This document shows positions 47,787 to 57,044 of a stretch of 64,000 nt of DNA, one piece after another. How positions within the stretch are numbered: the stretch's first letter is position 1; each line of letters opens with the position of its first letter. The notes beneath the pieces were generated by a model. That model did no database searches. It was not told the origin of the DNA and saw only the letters and a list, made by a program, of their open reading frames with translations. The DNA is from an uncultured Pelagibacteraceae bacterium (lineage in GTDB: Bacteria; Pseudomonadota; Alphaproteobacteria; Pelagibacterales; Pelagibacteraceae), in contig CACMND010000003.1 in NCBI GenBank assembly GCA_902614975.1, positions 62,001-126,000 of the forward strand, written 5' to 3'. The translations under genes were made by a program, and so were the position numbers.

Positions 47787-48676
47787 TTTAAATACTCTCT
47801 CTTTCTTGAAAGTTTAAATCTTCTGTAAACTAAAATTAAAACTAATAGTAAAAATACTGAACCAATTCTAAATTCAGTACCAAGAATGTAATCTGCAAAT
47901 TCTTCAAATATTCCTAATCCCATACCTGACATAGCAACTCCAGGTAAATTTCCTAATCCCGCAACAATTACAATCATAAATGATCTTATAGTGTATGGTA
48001 ATCCCATATAAGGATGAATTGTAAAAGTTATTGAAATTAAAGCCCCAGCTACACCGCATAATGCAGCATTTATTCCAAATGTTGCTGCATAAACTTTTTC
48101 TGTATCAACACCTAAAATCTTTGCTGCTCTTGCATTTTGAGCTGTTGCTCTAATAGCACGACCTAATTTTGATCTTTTCATATAAACTACTAAACAAATT
48201 GCAAAGACAATACTTATAAAAGCAGAAAATATTTTAGAGTTTGGTAAAACAACATTATTATCAAACAACATTGTGGTTCCATATCCTGAGTTAGCCAATA
48301 CAACATCTGCACCAAATGCAAAATTCATTAATTGCATGAAAAGAATACTAATTCCAAAAGTTGCTAATATTGAAATGAAAAGATCTCTATCAACAACTTT
48401 ATTTATAACTAGTTTGTAAATTGCAATTCCAACAAAATACATAATTATAGGAGAGACAATTACTCCCCAAGCTGGATGAATTCCATAGAGATACATAAAA
48501 TATGCAATGTAACCACCCAATATAACAAGGTCTCCCTGTGCAATGTTAATTATATTCATAACGCCCCATTGCAGTGCCATTCCATAAGCGATTAACGCAA
48601 ATAATATTCCAAGTAAAAGTCCATCAAGACATGCTTGAATGGTTATCATTGGATATTGGAAGACTAAAAAATCCAT
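47783..48676 (-). CDS. livH: Branched-chain amino acid ABC permease LivH-like
   Basis: GVMNIINIAQGDLVILGGYIAYF, RAIRATAQNARAAKILGVD. Confidence 0.92.
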   Translation of the reverse strand: MDFLVFQYPMITIQACLDGLLLGILFALIAYGMALQWGVMNIINIAQGDLVILGGYIAYFMYLYGIHPAWGVIVSPIIMYFVGIAIYKLVINKVVDRDLFISILATFGISILFMQLMNFAFGADVVLANSGYGTTMLFDNNVVLPNSKIFSAFISIVFAICLVVYMKRSKLGRAIRATAQNARAAKILGVDTEKVYAATFGINAALCGVAGALISITFTIHPYMGLPYTIRSFMIVIVAGLGNLPGVAMSGMGLGIFEEFADYILGTEFRIGSVFLLLVLILVYRRFKLSRKREYLK

Positions 48677-48703
48677 AGTTTAATTTTGATTTCTATAAAA
48701 AAA

Positions 48704-48725
48704 AGCCCCCTATTTCTAGGGGGCT
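48704..48725 (-). terminator. Hairpin terminator/attenuator between SBP and livH
   Basis: AGCCCCCTA-TTTC-TAGGGGGCT stem; T-run on minus strand. Confidence 0.88.
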
Positions 48726-48738
48726 TAATTATTTTTTT

Positions 48739-49977
48739 TTATCTTTCAGACCACTTTGGTACTGGGTGTATTAACTCAGCTGAAGCCCATTTTAATGGAG
48801 CAACAACTTTATTTTCACACTTGCCAGCATCATCACACATTACTTGGAAAAGTACCATTGGTTTGTCAACATTTTGACCACCAGGTGCAAATTTAATATT
48901 TCCATAGAATGTTTGCATGTTAGTTGCAGCAAGAGCATCTCTTACTTTTTTCTGATCAAAAGTATTTGCTCTTTCAAAAGCATCTTTAAATACTAATAGT
49001 GCAGCTGAAGACTCTGCAGATTGATATGGTGGATCATAGCCAAATTCTTTTTCAAAATCTGCCGCATATGTCATACCATCTTTAAAGAAATCATCTTTGT
49101 AAGTTAATGTTTTATGCCATTGAGAAGCACATAATGCATATTGAGAATTTTTACCATGTTGCTTTGATAATTTTGCAGCATCACAGTGTGTCATTGCTAA
49201 CATTGGAACATCAACTTTCATTTCTGAAATTTGTCTTATTGCTGTTAAAGCTCCTTTTGTATGACCTGAAACAACCAATACATCTGGCTTCATTTGTTTT
49301 ACTTTAACTAAAGTAGCAGCCATATCATTAAGCTCTTTTGGAAGTTTGTCGTCGATTATAATTTCAGATCCAGTTTCTTTAGCAGCATCTAAAATACCTA
49401 ATCTTACGTCTTGTGAGAATGCATCTTGCTCAAAAGCTTGTGCAATTCTTACACCTTTTCCACCATTCAATTCAACAGCTGTTCTTATTGCTACATCAAG
49501 ATATAAGTTTGCTGGTGCTAATACCGCAAATAGATATTTGTAACCTTTTGTAAACAAAGATCTAGAAGCACCGTTAGCCTCAACCATTGGAACACCGTAT
49601 TTTTCTGTTACTGGTGCGATCGCTTTTGTCAAACCTGAACTGTAAGGCCCAAGCATGAACTCCACTTTATCTTGTGAAATTAATCTTTCTGCAAGCTGAG
49701 CTGCTCTTTTTGGGTTTGATTCATCATCGTAATATATAATGTCAAACTTATAAGTTTTTCCTCCAACTTTTACTCCACCCATGCTGTTAATTCTATCAAC
49801 AGCCATGTTATAGCCGTTTTGAGTATGAACACCATTAGATGAATATTTTCCAGTTAAAGAAATTGCAGCACCTAAAATAATCTTATCTCCAACTACTTTT
49901 GCAAACGATACAACTGAAGTTGAAAATAATAATGCTATTGCAGAAACAAATGTAATTAAAATGTTTTTTATTTTCAT
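48739..49977 (-). CDS. Branched-chain amino acid-type ABC substrate-binding protein
   Basis: Signal peptide; ILGAAISLTGKYSSNGVHTQNGYNMAVDRIN. Confidence 0.92.
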   Translation of the reverse strand: MKIKNILITFVSAIALLFSTSVVSFAKVVGDKIILGAAISLTGKYSSNGVHTQNGYNMAVDRINSMGGVKVGGKTYKFDIIYYDDESNPKRAAQLAERLISQDKVEFMLGPYSSGLTKAIAPVTEKYGVPMVEANGASRSLFTKGYKYLFAVLAPANLYLDVAIRTAVELNGGKGVRIAQAFEQDAFSQDVRLGILDAAKETGSEIIIDDKLPKELNDMAATLVKVKQMKPDVLVVSGHTKGALTAIRQISEMKVDVPMLAMTHCDAAKLSKQHGKNSQYALCASQWHKTLTYKDDFFKDGMTYAADFEKEFGYDPPYQSAESSAALLVFKDAFERANTFDQKKVRDALAATNMQTFYGNIKFAPGGQNVDKPMVLFQVMCDDAGKCENKVVAPLKWASAELIHPVPKWSER

Positions 49978-50065
49978 TTATTCCCCTTTATTTAATTAAT
50001 TAATAAAGGTTAAATTAATAACAAAAATTATTTAATTGCAAGTGGGAGTAGTAACGCAATAAGCA

Positions 50066-50680
50066 TTAGTATTGATGGGTAAATGCAATAATTATAGCTA
50101 TCAAAATAATTACACAAGCAGAAATTGTATTTATAATTTTAGGATTAGCTTTAATCCAAACTATTAATTTGTTTGCTAAAACTGCATAACCAACCAAAGA
50201 TAGAAAATCTAATACAACATAAGTTGTTATTAAAATAATAAACTGAATAATATAATTAGAATTAAAATCAATAAATTGTGGAAATATAAATGGAAAGAAC
50301 ATCCATGCTTTAGGACTTGTTCCTGCAACTAAAAAACCATCTTTATAGAATGAAAAAAAACTTTTATCTGAAATATCTTTTGTATTTATATCTTTAGGTC
50401 TCGATTTATAAATATCATATGCAAGAAATGTTAAATAGGCGATACCTAACCATTTTAAAGTATTCAATATTGTTGGATTGTCAGACAAAAAAGATCCAAT
50501 AACGAATATTACGAGGGTTGCCTGAATTATATTTGCAGTTACATCTCCTAATGCAGTCCAAACACATTTTTGAACACCATAATTCATTGAGTAAGAAATA
50601 ATTACAATTCTAGGTGTGCCTGGGGTTATAAACATAAAAACAATAATCTGTAAAAAAAGGATAAAATCTAAGGGAAGCAT
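50066..50680 (-). CDS. LysE/RhtB family amino acid exporter
   Basis: FITPGTPRIVIISYSMNYG; six TM segments. Confidence 0.88.
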   Translation of the reverse strand: MLPLDFILFLQIIVFMFITPGTPRIVIISYSMNYGVQKCVWTALGDVTANIIQATLVIFVIGSFLSDNPTILNTLKWLGIAYLTFLAYDIYKSRPKDINTKDISDKSFFSFYKDGFLVAGTSPKAWMFFPFIFPQFIDFNSNYIIQFIILITTYVVLDFLSLVGYAVLANKLIVWIKANPKIINTISACVIILIAIIIAFTHQY

Positions 50681-50683
50681 TTT

Positions 50684-50735
50684 ATGGATAGTCCTAAAAA
50701 ACCGGGAGCTAAAGATGGCTAGATAGGACTATCTA
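50684..50735 (-). promoter_or_regulatory. Candidate structured 5'UTR element sequestering the lysE RBS
   Basis: 10-bp arms GATAGTCCTA (50687-50696) and TAGGACTATC (50724-50733); minus-strand AGGA lies in the 3' arm 11 nt before the ATG; competing hairpin AGATA-GTCC-TATCT. Confidence 0.5.
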
Positions 50736-50797
50736 AAAATGATAATATCATAGCCTTATGTATTTGCATTAAAATAATTTTAGTAATTTGTTGAATT

Positions 50798-51097
50798 TTG
50801 ATGAAAAAAAGTCACAGACCTACAACCAAAGTTAAGAATCCAGAGCCTCCCTTGGAGAGTCCAGATTGGGTCATATGGGCGGCTTGGGCAGATCGGATTA
50901 CTTTTGAAGAAATTGAAAAAAAAACTGGAAAGACTGAATCTGAAGTTATTAAAATAATGAGAAGGTCATTGAAACCTTCTTCTTTTAGACTTTGGAGAAA
51001 AAGGGCAAGCTCGCAAAGCATAAAACATAGAAAAAAATTTGAATATTCTCGAAAATTAATTAAATCAAAAATTAATAAAAATGATTATCTGCTCTAG
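50798..51097 (+). CDS. TIGR03643-like small conserved protein
   Basis: PDWVIWAAWADRITFEEIEKKTGKTESEVIKIMRRSLKPSSFRLWRKR. Confidence 0.8.
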   Translation: MMKKSHRPTTKVKNPEPPLESPDWVIWAAWADRITFEEIEKKTGKTESEVIKIMRRSLKPSSFRLWRKRASSQSIKHRKKFEYSRKLIKSKINKNDYLL

Positions 51098-51128
51098 TAA
51101 TTTCTCAATCATTATCTATATATAATCT

Positions 51129-51383
51129 ATGAAAAGCATTACTGTTTATTCAGGACCCATGTGTAATTTTTGCGACGCTGCAAAAAGATTGTTATCTAGA
51201 AATAATTTAGATTTTACAGAAATTGATGTTTCAACAGGTCCTGGGGTAAGAGATGAAATGGTAAAAAAAGCAAATGGCAAAAGAACAATTCCTCAAATCT
51301 TTTTTAATGAGGAACATATTGGCGGTTATCAAGAACTTAGAGCTTTAGAAGTATCAGGAAACCTTTTTTCTTCTTTAAAATAA
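51129..51383 (+). CDS. grxC: Glutaredoxin
   Basis: CNFCDAAKRLLSR dithiol site; TIPQIFFNEEHIGGYQEL. Confidence 0.9.
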   Translation: MKSITVYSGPMCNFCDAAKRLLSRNNLDFTEIDVSTGPGVRDEMVKKANGKRTIPQIFFNEEHIGGYQELRALEVSGNLFSSLK

Positions 51384-51399
51384 TAAGAAATAAAATTAA

Positions 51400-52173
51400 T
51401 TATTCAATTGTTGCAGTAAAAATTGGTTCCTCGGCCCAAATATTACATACTGTTCCAGTTACATCACTTGCAGATAGTGCTTCGGCAGTTCCAAATTTCA
51501 TAGTTACTTTTGGAGATTTTGTAGTAACTGTATATGGTTTTGTTAGTGAATAAATTAAAACGTGTTCAGTATCATCTGAGTCCAAGTCTGATTTCATTGC
51601 ATCACAATATGTACAAGTACTTCCTGAAGTTGTAGTTCCAGTTGAAGAACAATCAGTTGCTGCACAAGTTGTTACATTATTTGTACCATGATTCATTAAA
51701 TAAACTCTTGTCTCAGCGGATGCTGAACCTGTTCCTTCATCAACAGCTCTTTTGTGCGTGTATTTATCAGTTGCTTCATCATTTTCATATTGCGAGTCTG
51801 CATTTGCAACTGTTCTGCAAACATCTCCGTTATTAGTCTTTAACATTTCACCTGCAGTATCAGATGTTTTGATTGTAAATTTTCTATCTATTGTGACTTG
51901 CATATGAGTGTATGTCGTTCCTAATGGAAGCAATGCAGGATTTCCATATGAACCAGCAACTGCACCAGCATTTACGGAAGCAATGTCGACTTCTTTATCA
52001 CCAGTTCCAATAATAACTTTTCCTATACAAGTAGTGCCTGAACCTTTTCCAGTACATAATGCAACCTCTTTCATTGTAACTTTATATACTGCAGCTTTTC
52101 CTAATGCTGCATAAACACTTGTAGTTACAGAGAAAAATAATATTAGTGAAAGTATAAATTTTAAAATTTTCAT
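51400..52173 (-). CDS. Secreted cysteine-containing hypothetical protein
   Basis: Signal peptide (ILSLILFFSVTTSVYA); multiple paired Cys; Thr/Ser-rich. Confidence 0.7.
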   Translation of the reverse strand: MKILKFILSLILFFSVTTSVYAALGKAAVYKVTMKEVALCTGKGSGTTCIGKVIIGTGDKEVDIASVNAGAVAGSYGNPALLPLGTTYTHMQVTIDRKFTIKTSDTAGEMLKTNNGDVCRTVANADSQYENDEATDKYTHKRAVDEGTGSASAETRVYLMNHGTNNVTTCAATDCSSTGTTTSGSTCTYCDAMKSDLDSDDTEHVLIYSLTKPYTVTTKSPKVTMKFGTAEALSASDVTGTVCNIWAEEPIFTATIE

Positions 52174-52174
52174 G

Positions 52175-53002
52175 CTAATCTGACCTTACAATATTTGCTG
52201 AACCATTAAATTCTACAAAAATTTTATTATTCCGATTGACTTTAGTTAACATTTCATCTGACATATTTTTTTGTGCTTTCCACATTTCAGAATTAATTCC
52301 ATCTGAGGCTGAAACACTGTTTCTTGGTGGATGAACAAATATAATTTTTGCATAATATTCGTCCTCAAGTCCTGCTCTATCTTTATCGTCAAATGCTATT
52401 TCTAAGTTTATACTTGGAGTTAATAACATTTCAGAGCCATACATTAATCCATCAACATCTGATCTCTGTTCTCCATCCCAAGAATAAGAATTTATAAAAA
52501 AGTCTGCCCAATGGATATAGGGTATTTGAGATGCTAATCTCATATCATATCCATCTAAAACTTTTTCACCATCCGCATCGTCCAATCCAAAATAATTATT
52601 AAATGCAAAATTCAATACAGCATTTCTCATCTCAAGACCAACACTGGCTCTCAAATTTCCCTCGTCATCATAATCTAAAAAGGTATTAAATCCAGTCATA
52701 GAAAATTTGTCCTCACTTAAAAATCTTTTTCCTAATCCTAAATTTGCAACAATTCTATCTTTTGAATCTTTCTCAGTATTAAATAGTGATAACTGTGTGA
52801 ACATATTATCATCTGACGATGACGCCAATTCTCGGACAAGTAAAATACTAAAATCTGCTGAATGATTTTCTCTCAAATCAATACTTAACTCAGTGTCTCC
52901 TTCACCTGGTATTAAATTAGAAATATATTCTGTAACAGCGTCTGCTAGCGAAGAGAATGTTAAAAACAAATAAATAAATAAAGTTATAATTATATTTTTC
53001 AC
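52175..53002 (-). CDS. Inverse autotransporter-type beta-barrel domain protein
   Basis: MFTQLSLFNTEK..NLGLGKRFL..MTGFNTFLDYDDEGNLRASVGLEMRN..YFGL..DGYDMRLASQIPYI resembles the intimin/invasin barrel domain. Confidence 0.72.
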   Translation of the reverse strand: MKNIIITLFIYLFLTFSSLADAVTEYISNLIPGEGDTELSIDLRENHSADFSILLVRELASSSDDNMFTQLSLFNTEKDSKDRIVANLGLGKRFLSEDKFSMTGFNTFLDYDDEGNLRASVGLEMRNAVLNFAFNNYFGLDDADGEKVLDGYDMRLASQIPYIHWADFFINSYSWDGEQRSDVDGLMYGSEMLLTPSINLEIAFDDKDRAGLEDEYYAKIIFVHPPRNSVSASDGINSEMWKAQKNMSDEMLTKVNRNNKIFVEFNGSANIVRSD

Positions 53003-53050
53003 AAAGACTTTTTATATAGAATTATTTTAATTTATAAAGATAATTTAATT

Positions 53051-53422
53051 TCACTCTACTTTTGGTTTAAATATTAAGCAAATTCCATTATTACAATATC
53101 TTTTTCCAGTTGGTTGAGGACCATCATCAAATATATGCCCATGATGTCCTCCACATTTCTTACAATGATACTCGGTCCTAGCATAACCAATATGATGATC
53201 GGTTTTAGTTTCAAAGACTTCTGGAAGGGATTTGTAAAAAGATGGCCACCCTGATCCACTTTCGTATTTTGTAGATGATTTAAATAATTCAGTATCACAG
53301 TTAGCACAATGGTATGTGCCTTCTCTTTTTTCATTGTTTAGATTGCTTGAACCAGGAGGTTCAGTTGCTTCATTAAATAAAATATTTTGTTGCTCAATAG
53401 TTAAATTTGAATTTTTTTTCAT
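53051..53422 (-). CDS. msrB: Peptide methionine-R-sulfoxide reductase MsrB
   Basis: GTYHCANCDTELFKSSTKYESGSGWPSFY, ARTEYHCKKCGGHHGHIF, RYCNNGICL. Confidence 0.95.
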   Translation of the reverse strand: MKKNSNLTIEQQNILFNEATEPPGSSNLNNEKREGTYHCANCDTELFKSSTKYESGSGWPSFYKSLPEVFETKTDHHIGYARTEYHCKKCGGHHGHIFDDGPQPTGKRYCNNGICLIFKPKVE

Positions 53423-54315
53423 TATAAAAATTTAGCGCATGTTTTATGTAAACTAGAATGTAATTCTACTAGTTTTTTAAAATCTTCGTTATAACCACCT
53501 CCTAATACTCCACAAATAGGAATTCTATTTGAGAAGAAATTATCAATTACTAATTCATCTCTCTCAAATATACCATTATCAGAAATTTTTAGTTTACCCA
53601 ACCTATCATTATAGTGAATATCAACCCCAGCAATATAAAACACAAAATCAAATTCTTCTTGGTTTAAATATTTTAGGTTTTTTTTTAAAATATCAATATA
53701 TTCTCTATCCTCTAAATTTTCCTCTAATTCAATATCAAGATCACTTATAGATTTCTTTGCTGGATAATTGACCTTCGCGTGCATACTAAACGTAAAAACT
53801 TGAGTATCATTTTTAAATATTTCAGAGTTACCATTTCCTTGATGAACATCTAAATCAATAATTAAAATTCTGTTTGCTAAACCTCTGGTAATTAAATATT
53901 TAGCTGCTACTGCAACGTCATTGAAAACACAAAATCCAGCTCCCTCATTAGATGTTGCATGATGACTGCCTCCTGCTGTATTGCATGCTATTCCATAATT
54001 TAGTGCTAACTTTGTTGCAAGCACAGTTCCTCCAGTTGCTATAAAAGACCTTCTAACTACGCTGTCTACTAATGGAAAACCAATTTTTCTTATCTCGTTT
54101 TTATCTAAAGTTTTGTTTTTTATTTTATTTATATAATCCTCTGTGTGTGCCTCTTTTAAAGTTTCGAATGAGCACGGCTCAGGAATATAGAAATTTTTAA
54201 CAATTTTATTTTGAATTAATGTTCTAGCTAACTCTCCAAATTTTTTTATGGGAAATTTATTGTCATCATTCAATTTAGCTTCATAGTCTTTATGATTGAC
54301 GACTGGTAGTTCCAT
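53422..54315 (-). CDS. Histone deacetylase/acetylpolyamine amidohydrolase family protein
   Basis: GGSHHATSNEGAGFCVFNDVAVAA, ILIIDLDVHQGNGNSEIF, VLGGGYN. Confidence 0.92.
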   Translation of the reverse strand: MELPVVNHKDYEAKLNDDNKFPIKKFGELARTLIQNKIVKNFYIPEPCSFETLKEAHTEDYINKIKNKTLDKNEIRKIGFPLVDSVVRRSFIATGGTVLATKLALNYGIACNTAGGSHHATSNEGAGFCVFNDVAVAAKYLITRGLANRILIIDLDVHQGNGNSEIFKNDTQVFTFSMHAKVNYPAKKSISDLDIELEENLEDREYIDILKKNLKYLNQEEFDFVFYIAGVDIHYNDRLGKLKISDNGIFERDELVIDNFFSNRIPICGVLGGGYNEDFKKLVELHSSLHKTCAKFL

Positions 54316-54330
54316 AAATGCTATTAAGTA

Positions 54331-57003
54331 CTATATTTCCCAGGGATTATTCTTATTATTGTTGAAATTATATTTACTAATTGCTTTTTCTAAAGTTTGT
54401 ATTGGAACTTTATTATCTTCATAAAGTGTATACAAAGTACTAACGACTATATGTTTACTATCTACCTCAAAAAAGTCTCTCAAATTTTTTCGCGTATCAC
54501 TTCTTCCAAAACCATCTGTCCCCATTGCTAAAAACTTATTATTTATGTGACTAGAGATTAATTGTGAATATGCTCTTACATAATCTGAAGTGGCAATTAC
54601 AGGATCCTCATTGGAAATTAGCTGCTGTAAATAATTTTGTTTTTTATTTGCAGGAGACAATGTGTTTTGTCTTAGAACGGATTTAGCTTCTTTTTCCAAC
54701 TCTGAATAGCTTGTTATACTGTACAATCTTGAACCAATTCCATATTCATCTTCAAGAATTTTAGAAGCCTCAATACATTCTCTAAAAATTGGTCCAGATC
54801 CTAATAAATTTATATTAATTTTATCATTAGAATTATCTTCAAAAAGATAACCGCCTTTAATTATTCCACCTTTATTTTTTATATCAATTTTTGGATGAGA
54901 GTACTTTTCATTATTCACAGTAATATAATAAAATTCATCTTTGCATTCTGTCATCATTCTTTTCATTCCTTCATCAAATATAATTGCAAGCTCGCTTGCA
55001 AAACAAGGATCATAGGATTTTAAATTTGGAAATGTTGAAGCAATTATATGACTTTGTCCATCTTGGTGCTGCAATCCTTCTCCAGCTAAAGTAGTTCGAC
55101 CAGCTGTTGCACCAATTAAAAATCCTCTAGGCATTTGATCAGCTGCCGCCCAAATCAAATCTCCAATTCTTTGAAAACCAAACATTGAATAAAAAATATA
55201 AAACGGCATCATTGGAAAATTATGATTGCTATAAGATGTAGCTGCTGCTAGCCAAGAAGATATGGCTCCGGCTTCATTAATTCCTTCCTCTAATAATTGT
55301 CCTGTTTTTGATTCTTGATATTTCAAAATTGAAGTCGCATCTTCAGGTTCATATAACTGACCCTCTGGTGAATATATTCCAATTTGCGAAAATAAATTAG
55401 CCATTCCAAAAGTCCTAGCTTCATCAGCAACTATTGGAACGACTCTTTTTCCAAACTCTTTATCTCTCATTATGTTTCCTAAAGATCTTACCAGTCCAGT
55501 CGTTGTTGAATATTCTCTGTCACTTTCTTCGAATAAAAAGTTTGAATGTTTTTCAATTTTTGGAGTAACTAATTCAACTTCTTTAAAGCTTCTTTTAGGT
55601 AGAGATCCTCCTAAAGCTTCCCTTCTTTTTTTTAAATATTTTATTTCCTCAGAATTTTCATCTGGTTTATAAAACTCCATATTTTCTAGTTTATTATCTG
55701 GAATATCTAATTGAAAACGGTCTCTAAACTCTTTTAATGCATCAAGATTTAATTCTTTTTGCTGGTGGTTAGTCATTTTTGACTCGCCAGCTTTACCCAT
55801 TCCATAACCTTTTTTTGTTTTAGCTAAAATAACTGTAGGTTTACCCTTAGTTTTAACAGCAGCATTAAAGGCAGCATAAAGTTTTTTAAAATCATGGCCT
55901 CCCCTTTTAAGTTTATCAATTTCATCTTTACTGAGTGAAGAAACCATTTTTAAAACTTCTGGATCCTCTGCAAAAAAGTTTTTAAGGTTATACTCTCCAT
56001 CTCTTGCACCTAACGTTTGATATTTTCCATCAACGGTTTTAGCAAAACGCTTTAACAACAAATGATCTTTATCTTGTTGAAAAATTTTATCCCATTCAGA
56101 TCCCCATAGAACTTTAATTACATTCCATCCATTAGCTTTAAAGATTGTTTCCAGTTCCTGAATTATTTGTCCATTACCTCTTACGGGTCCATCTAATCTT
56201 TGAAGATTACAATTAATAATAAAAGTTAAATTATCTAACTTTTCTCTTGATGCGATAGATAATCCAGCCAAACTTTCAGGTTCATCCATTTCACCATCTC
56301 CAAATAAACCCCATACTCTTTTATTTGTTTTTAATAAGTTTCTATTTTCTAAATATTTCATGAAACGAGCTTGGTAAATTGCATTAACTAAACCTATTCC
56401 CATAGATGATGTGGTAAATGTCCAATAATCTCTCATTAAATATGGATGGCAATATGATGACAGTCCTTGCTCGTTTAATTCTTGTCTATAATGTTCCAAA
56501 TGATTTTTAGTTAATCTTCCCTCTAAAAAAGATCTTGCATATATCCCAGTTGTACACTGCGATTGATAAAAAATTAAATCTGCTTCATCACCACCTTTAA
56601 AAAAATGATTAAATCCCGTTTCAAATACCTCAGCAAAAGATGCATAACTTGCTATATGTCCTCCAAGCCCACCATAATTTTTATTAGCTTTCATAACCAT
56701 AGTTAAAGCATTCCATCTTAAAATTGCTGTAATTTTTTCTTCGATTTCTAAATCTCCAGGATAAATTCCTTGGTCATATTGAGATATCGTATTTCTGTAT
56801 GGTGAATATGGAACTGGAGAATATAATACTCTTAAATCTTTTGCTCTTTTCTCAAGTTTTTCTAAAATTAGTTTGGCACCCTCTCTACCATGATTTTCAA
56901 CAACTGCATCAAGAGAGTCTAACCAATCGTTTAATTCTTGATTATCTAGTTTTTGATTTTGAGTAGCTTTAAATTCTTTGCTCATCAAAATAATTATACA
57001 CAA
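54331..57003 (-). CDS. aceE: Pyruvate dehydrogenase E1 component, homodimeric type
   Basis: 890 aa; GDGEMDEPESLAGLSIASREKLDNLTFIINCNLQRLDGPVRGN; AGEGLQHQDGQSHI. Confidence 0.95.
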   Translation of the reverse strand: MCIIILMSKEFKATQNQKLDNQELNDWLDSLDAVVENHGREGAKLILEKLEKRAKDLRVLYSPVPYSPYRNTISQYDQGIYPGDLEIEEKITAILRWNALTMVMKANKNYGGLGGHIASYASFAEVFETGFNHFFKGGDEADLIFYQSQCTTGIYARSFLEGRLTKNHLEHYRQELNEQGLSSYCHPYLMRDYWTFTTSSMGIGLVNAIYQARFMKYLENRNLLKTNKRVWGLFGDGEMDEPESLAGLSIASREKLDNLTFIINCNLQRLDGPVRGNGQIIQELETIFKANGWNVIKVLWGSEWDKIFQQDKDHLLLKRFAKTVDGKYQTLGARDGEYNLKNFFAEDPEVLKMVSSLSKDEIDKLKRGGHDFKKLYAAFNAAVKTKGKPTVILAKTKKGYGMGKAGESKMTNHQQKELNLDALKEFRDRFQLDIPDNKLENMEFYKPDENSEEIKYLKKRREALGGSLPKRSFKEVELVTPKIEKHSNFLFEESDREYSTTTGLVRSLGNIMRDKEFGKRVVPIVADEARTFGMANLFSQIGIYSPEGQLYEPEDATSILKYQESKTGQLLEEGINEAGAISSWLAAATSYSNHNFPMMPFYIFYSMFGFQRIGDLIWAAADQMPRGFLIGATAGRTTLAGEGLQHQDGQSHIIASTFPNLKSYDPCFASELAIIFDEGMKRMMTECKDEFYYITVNNEKYSHPKIDIKNKGGIIKGGYLFEDNSNDKININLLGSGPIFRECIEASKILEDEYGIGSRLYSITSYSELEKEAKSVLRQNTLSPANKKQNYLQQLISNEDPVIATSDYVRAYSQLISSHINNKFLAMGTDGFGRSDTRKNLRDFFEVDSKHIVVSTLYTLYEDNKVPIQTLEKAISKYNFNNNKNNPWEI

Positions 57004-57044
57004 AAAATTTAAATTTATATCTGTAAAAATTGTCTTAATTTAAT

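Noticed and set aside
50684-50722. 12-codon plus-strand ORF MDSPKKPGAKDG in the lysE leader hairpin
   Set aside because: Too short and on the opposite strand to lysE; more simply explained as RNA/DNA inverted-repeat structure, though it could be re-examined by conservation.
53074-53334. 86-aa minus-strand ORF overlapping msrB
   Set aside because: Alternate frame of msrB, which has all catalytic and zinc motifs.
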